Shown here: positions 5,377 to 7,932 of the stretch, piece by piece | Numbering within the stretch: position 1 is the first letter of the stretch | Layout: the number at the start of each line of letters is the position of its first letter | Assembly: GCA_002345625.1 (NCBI GenBank) | Contig: DDWE01000157.1 | Span: 283-8,214, forward strand | DNA from: Desulfuromonadaceae bacterium UBA2294 | GTDB lineage: Bacteria > Desulfobacterota > Desulfuromonadia > Desulfuromonadales > UBA2294 | DNA length: 7,932 nt | Direction: 5' to 3' | Program-made: the position numbers and the translations under genes | Notes under the pieces: generated by a model | Databases searched by the model: none | Told to the model about the DNA's origin: nothing | The model's input: only the letters and a program-made list of their open reading frames with translations

Positions 5377-5393
5377 TTGAAAACCGTTTTCAT
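5377..5393. promoter_or_regulatory. Fur box at the fur promoter
   Basis: TTGAAAACCGTTTTCAT is an inverted repeat with one end mismatch and shares TTGAAAAYCGTTTTCA with the box before feoB. It abuts the candidate -10 box and covers the expected transcription start, a classic repressing position. This indicates fur autoregulation. Confidence 0.8.
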
Positions 5394-5422
5394 TTATAAG
5401 TGAAAGAGCGCACCCAGGTCAA
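5393..5422 (-). promoter_or_regulatory. Candidate sigma70 promoter of fur
   Basis: On the minus strand TTGACC (5422-5417) is followed by TATAAA (5398-5393) with an 18-base spacer, or TTATAA with 17. Both hexamers match the consensus at five positions or nearly so. The transcript would start near 5386, giving a leader of about 25 bases with GGAG before the ATG at 5363. The rest of the 5394-5511 gap after ccdA holds a weak CAGGA/TCCTG hairpin followed by CTTTTT on the minus strand, at best a poor terminator. Confidence 0.65.
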
Positions 5423-5511
5423 GGAGAAATTTGGCACGGAGGAAAATAGAGAAGAGCAGAAAAAGGCAGGATCAGACTAAACCGGTTACAAGGTTCTCTC
5501 CTGTCGCCGAC

Positions 5512-6261
5512 CTATCCCAACATCGGGAACCACTTGTAAAGGTACCCGGCAAGACGGCCAAAGAGGTCAAATAACAGCAACAGACCGATCACCATCAGCA
5601 ACACACCGGTAAAGATCTCGCCGATACGGATATACTTGCGGTAGCGGTTAAAAAAACCGAGAAATTCGTGAAACAGCAGACCGGCGAGCATAAATGGCAG
5701 GCCGAGTCCGGCCGAGTAGACCGTTAACAGCCAGATACCGTCGCTGACCCCCCCCTTCGAGCCGGCAACCAGAGCCAGGATGCTGGCGAGGATCGGGCCG
5801 ATACAGGGGGTCCAACCGGCGGCGAAGGCGATACCGACGATAAAAGTGCCGAAAATACCGGCCGGCTTGGCACGCAGGTGCACCCGCTTGTCGCCGAGAA
5901 GGACGCCAAAGTGAAACAGGCCGGACATGTGAATGCCGAAGAGGAAAATCAACAGGCCGCCACCACGCTGCACCCAGACCAGCCCCTCGCGCAGCACCTG
6001 CTCAAAGGTTGACGAGGCGAGTCCGGCCAGGGCGCCGAGGGTAATGAAAATGGCGGAGAAACCGCCAATAAAGGCCAGGGAGTGGTAGAAGACGGTGAGG
6101 CGGATGCGAAAACCGGGGTGTTCCTGCTGTACCTGCTGAAAGGTGAGCCCGGAGATGTAGGTGATATACGACGGCACCAGCGGCAGCACACAGGGGGAGA
6201 TGAAAGAAGCGATGCCGGCGGTAAAGGCAATCCAGGCCGACAGGTTCACCACTTCATTCAT
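5512..6261 (-). CDS. ccdA: CcdA/DsbD-type cytochrome c biogenesis membrane protein (thiol-disulfide electron transporter)
   Basis: CcdA-type proteins carry reducing equivalents from cytoplasmic thioredoxin across the inner membrane to periplasmic thioredoxin-like proteins, used in cytochrome c maturation and related thiol reduction. The 249-residue product has about six hydrophobic segments (roughly 8-35, 57-82, 98-120, 135-165, 177-200, 212-235). The two active cysteines are both present: C24 in SPCVLPLVPSY and C153 in GWTPCIGPIL. The ATG overlaps the stop of the upstream thioredoxin-like gene by four bases (ATGA, 6261-6258), with no strong ribosome site, so coupled translation is expected. 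That neighbour is the likely partner receiving electrons. The symbol is given by family and size; orthology to a particular ccdA is not proven. Confidence 0.92.
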   Translation of the reverse strand: MNEVVNLSAWIAFTAGIASFISPCVLPLVPSYITYISGLTFQQVQQEHPGFRIRLTVFYHSLAFIGGFSAIFITLGALAGLASSTFEQVLREGLVWVQRGGGLLIFLFGIHMSGLFHFGVLLGDKRVHLRAKPAGIFGTFIVGIAFAAGWTPCIGPILASILALVAGSKGGVSDGIWLLTVYSAGLGLPFMLAGLLFHEFLGFFNRYRKYIRIGEIFTGVLLMVIGLLLLFDLFGRLAGYLYKWFPMLG

Positions 6262-6827
6262 TGTGGCACCCGCAGATGGCGATTCATCTCACTCAAGACC
6301 CGCGGCGAGGTCCAGTCGATCCCACCGACAACCTTGTCGACAATCACACCGTCGCGACCGACAACAAAAGTCTCCGGAAACTGGAAGACGCCGTAACGCT
6401 CACGCACGGCACCTTCGGTATCATACAGCACCGGAAAACTGTGCGGGTGTTCACGCATGAATTCGGGCAAAAACTCCGGGCCGTCTTCCTCGATATTGAT
6501 CGCCAGCAGCTCAAGACCACCTGGAGCGTAGTTTTTGTAAAGCTCCTCCATCGACGGCATCTCTTCCCGGCAGGGCGGACACCAGGTGGCCCAGAAATTG
6601 ACCAGGACCACCTTGCCGCGCAAAGAAGACAGGCTGATACTGCGGCCGTCAACCGCTTTCAGGGTAAAATCGGGGGCCGGCTGACCGATGGCCGCTTTCC
6701 CGTTTTCTGCCGCCTTTGATGCTGGCGACGTCGCCGGCTCGGAACTGTCTTGGCAGGCAGCAGTCAGCAGCAATAACGCGGCGCAAGAACTGATCAGGAT
6801 CAATCGTATGGCGGGGAGGATGGGCAT
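6258..6827 (-). CDS. TlpA/ResA-family thioredoxin-like protein, probable lipoprotein
   Basis: A 189-residue exported thiol-disulfide oxidoreductase. Residues 1-24 form a signal with a hydrophobic core, followed by TAAC with C25, a probable lipid-attachment cysteine; the -3 residue is Thr, not the usual Leu. A Ser/Ala/Pro-rich linker runs to about 45. The AhpC/TSA-Redoxin-like thioredoxin fold follows: GQPAPDFTLKAVDG (48-61), NFWATWCPPC with redox cysteines C83 and C86, and a probable cis-Pro at P151 in FQFPETFVVGRDG. Such proteins reduce apocytochrome c or other periplasmic disulfides. The stop overlaps the ccdA start, matching the known CcdA-to-ResA/TlpA electron path. The ATG at 6827 has GGAG about 11 bases upstream. 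Exact substrate is unknown; no cytochrome maturation genes lie in the window. Confidence 0.92.
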   Translation of the reverse strand: MPILPAIRLILISSCAALLLLTAACQDSSEPATSPASKAAENGKAAIGQPAPDFTLKAVDGRSISLSSLRGKVVLVNFWATWCPPCREEMPSMEELYKNYAPGGLELLAINIEEDGPEFLPEFMREHPHSFPVLYDTEGAVRERYGVFQFPETFVVGRDGVIVDKVVGGIDWTSPRVLSEMNRHLRVPQ

Positions 6828-6861
6828 AAGGTTGCGGCTCCGTAATTAAAAGTCAGCTGTT

Positions 6862-6890
6862 GTTCTAGCATTGCCAGCGCGCCGGGTCAA
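6862..6890 (-). promoter_or_regulatory. Candidate extended -10 promoter for the tlpA-ccdA pair
   Basis: On the minus strand TTGACC (6890-6885) overlaps the thioesterase stop. After 17 bases comes TAGAAC (6867-6862), preceded by TGC, an extended -10 motif. The transcript would start near 6855, about 28 bases before the tlpA ATG. The 59-bp gap before tlpA, the longest between genes upstream of ccdA, supports a start here. Confidence 0.45.
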
Positions 6891-7363
6891 GGGGTGGTCG
6901 CATCCTCGAACCCCTGGCCGCGAGCAACACGAAACACAGAGGAGAACTCCGCCACGGCGCGCCCCTCGGCGTCGCAGATCGTCGCCGCTCCGAAAAAGGT
7001 CCGCCCCTCCGGTCCGGTCACGGTGGCCTCGGCCCGGACCCTGCCTTCGCGCACCGGGGCCAGAAAACGCATGGTCAGCTCGGTGGTGGCAAAGATCGTG
7101 CCGGCGGGCAGCAGACTTTTGATCGCCATGGCCACTGCGGTATCGGCCAGGGTGGTCAACGCGCCACCATGCATGACGCCCCCACCCTGCGCCAGCTTGA
7201 CCCGGAACAGACAACTCAAGGTTGCCCGCCCTTCTCCGACCTGATCATGCTCAAGGCCGACCAGATCTTCAAACGGCGCCGTATCGATCCAGGTGCTCAG
7301 GCGAAACGCTTCCGGACCATCGACCTGCATCGGCAGGTCGCCATCGATCAGTAAGTTTGCCAC
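6887..7363 (-). CDS. PaaI-type hotdog-fold thioesterase
   Basis: This is a predicted cytoplasmic acyl-CoA thioesterase of the 4HBT/PaaI family. The 158-residue product has the family signature VMHGGALTTLADTAVAMA (about 63-80), with the conserved HGG and an Asp in the long hotdog helix. It is followed by the strands TELTMRFLAPV and GRVRAEATV typical of the fold. I chose the GTG at 7363-7361 because GGAG (7373-7370) lies six bases upstream. A TTG at 7375 would have no ribosome site, and an ATG at 7330 also lacks one. It starts 16 bases after the stop of the PDZ protein, so the two are probably cotranscribed. Substrate cannot be told from sequence; PaaI-like enzymes often hydrolyse aromatic or medium-chain acyl-CoAs. 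Confidence 0.88.
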   Translation of the reverse strand: MANLLIDGDLPMQVDGPEAFRLSTWIDTAPFEDLVGLEHDQVGEGRATLSCLFRVKLAQGGGVMHGGALTTLADTAVAMAIKSLLPAGTIFATTELTMRFLAPVREGRVRAEATVTGPEGRTFFGAATICDAEGRAVAEFSSVFRVARGQGFEDATTP

Positions 7364-7373
7364 ATCGATCTCC
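7361..7373 (-). promoter_or_regulatory. Ribosome site deciding the thioesterase GTG start
   Basis: GGAG at 7373-7370, a 6-base spacer, then GTG at 7363. The GTG overlaps an out-of-frame ATG (7365-7363) that opens only five codons before TGA. The GTG is therefore the better-placed productive start. Confidence 0.6.
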
Positions 7374-7379
7374 AAAAAG

Positions 7380-7932
7380 TCAGGGCAGGCTCAGTCCATA
7401 GGCGCGGTTACCGCGGACAATGGTAAAACCGAGCGGCATGCGGCCAAAAGTCTCGACAAACTGGCGATCGGCGTCTGCAGTGGTGCGGACCTCGACCCCG
7501 CTGATCTCGACCAGTCGGTCCCCGGCCCGCAAACCGGCGCGTTCAGCGGGAGAACCGGTTTCGAGACGAGATAGAATTAGACCGGCAGCATCGGCACGTA
7601 AAGTGAAGCCAAACAATCTTTTCGCGTAGTCGAGCCCGTAATCGGCCGGCAACGCCGTCAGGGTAACCGGCAGGTCAAGTTCGCGCGTGGCACGCAGCAG
7701 GCGCAACGTCACCGTGTCGTCCGGCCGGTAGGCATCGAGCATCTGCAACAACTCCTCCGGCGTCTCGACCTCCAGCCCGTCGACGGCAAGGACAACATCG
7801 GCCACCTGCACCCCGGAGCGTTCGGCAGGTGATCCGGCATCAAGTTCGGTCACCAGAGCACCACCGACCCCGCGGGACTGTACCAGGGTTCGGCTCACCG
7901 TCCCCGGCAGCAGACCAAGATACGGTTTGCGC
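7380..7932 (-). CDS. HtrA/DegP-like protein, C-terminal part with two PDZ domains (5' end outside window)
   Basis: About 183 residues are visible and the frame is open to the window edge. It begins with RKPYLGLLPGTVSRTL, the kind of stretch that links an HtrA trypsin-like domain to its PDZ domain. PDZ1 covers GGALVTELDAGSPAERSG and following residues, with ADVVLAVDG where GDVI..DG is usual. PDZ2 covers LGFTLRADAAGLILSRLE, GSPAERAGLRAGDRL and EISG, ending with FTIVRGNRAYGLSLP at the C-terminus. No protease catalytic triad is in view because the upstream part is missing, so the call as an HtrA-family serine protease is an inference. A PDZ-only scaffold is the alternative. Such proteins normally act in the periplasm on misfolded proteins. 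The GTG at 7898 is not the true start, because recognisable family sequence continues upstream of it. Confidence 0.8.
   Translation of the reverse strand, partial: RKPYLGLLPGTVSRTLVQSRGVGGALVTELDAGSPAERSGVQVADVVLAVDGLEVETPEELLQMLDAYRPDDTVTLRLLRATRELDLPVTLTALPADYGLDYAKRLFGFTLRADAAGLILSRLETGSPAERAGLRAGDRLVEISGVEVRTTADADRQFVETFGRMPLGFTIVRGNRAYGLSLP

Noticed and set aside
5364..5393. Longer Fur start at 5393
   Set aside because: The ATG lies in the Fur box beside the -10 box, so it would be at or upstream of the transcript start. The ATG at 5363 has a ribosome site and gives normal Fur length.
5466..5506. Terminator after ccdA
   Set aside because: The CAGGA/TCCTG stem is only five pairs around a loop of about 30 bases. 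The T-run after it is short, so it is too weak to annotate.

Overview
The window is about 8 kb of a Gram-negative chromosome with roughly 55-60% GC. Every protein-coding gene I can support lies on the minus strand, so transcription runs from high to low coordinates. The gene set and order are fur, a FeoB with the YPGTSVE motif, a tiny Cys-rich protein and a DtxR-type regulator with a FeoA domain, followed by kdsB and pyrG. This resembles what I recall from Geobacter/Desulfuromonas-type bacteria (Desulfuromonadales). That placement is an inference from gene content; no marker gene such as rRNA is present. KdsB implies a KDO-containing LPS, and so an outer membrane.

Layout from the transcriptional start side. 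(1) 7932-6887: the C-terminal part of an HtrA-like protein with two PDZ domains, closely followed by a PaaI-type hotdog thioesterase that starts with GTG. (2) 6827-5512: a probable lipoprotein thioredoxin (TlpA/ResA type) translationally coupled by an ATGA overlap to a CcdA-type membrane thiol-disulfide transporter. Together they form an electron-delivery pair into the periplasm, with a good candidate promoter of their own. (3) 5422-4929: fur, with a sigma70-like promoter overlapped by a Fur box. (4) 4573-1742: the iron-uptake operon feoB - Cys-rich 60-aa protein - dtxR/feoA. It has a perfect palindromic Fur box in front and overlapping start/stop codons between all three genes. Fur and the DtxR-type protein are therefore both linked to ferrous iron uptake: Fur by its operator, the DtxR-type protein by operon membership. 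(5) 1415-681 kdsB, then 289-1 the start of pyrG. These two genes supply CMP-KDO synthesis and its CTP substrate.

The three long gaps (290-680, 1416-1741, 4539-4928) are not empty. They hold four palindromic repeat elements of three unrelated families. The most structured is a 218-bp palindrome at 1460-1677. Its two 74-bp arms each contain two modules of three 8-bp units. A decayed relative lies at about 445-660, so kdsB is bracketed by the family. Another palindrome (4818-4938) runs into the fur coding sequence and includes its stop codon. No tRNA, rRNA, CRISPR array, insertion sequence or defence system was seen. The genes are ordinary housekeeping and iron-homeostasis genes; the less usual content is the repeats and the small Cys-rich Feo-operon protein.
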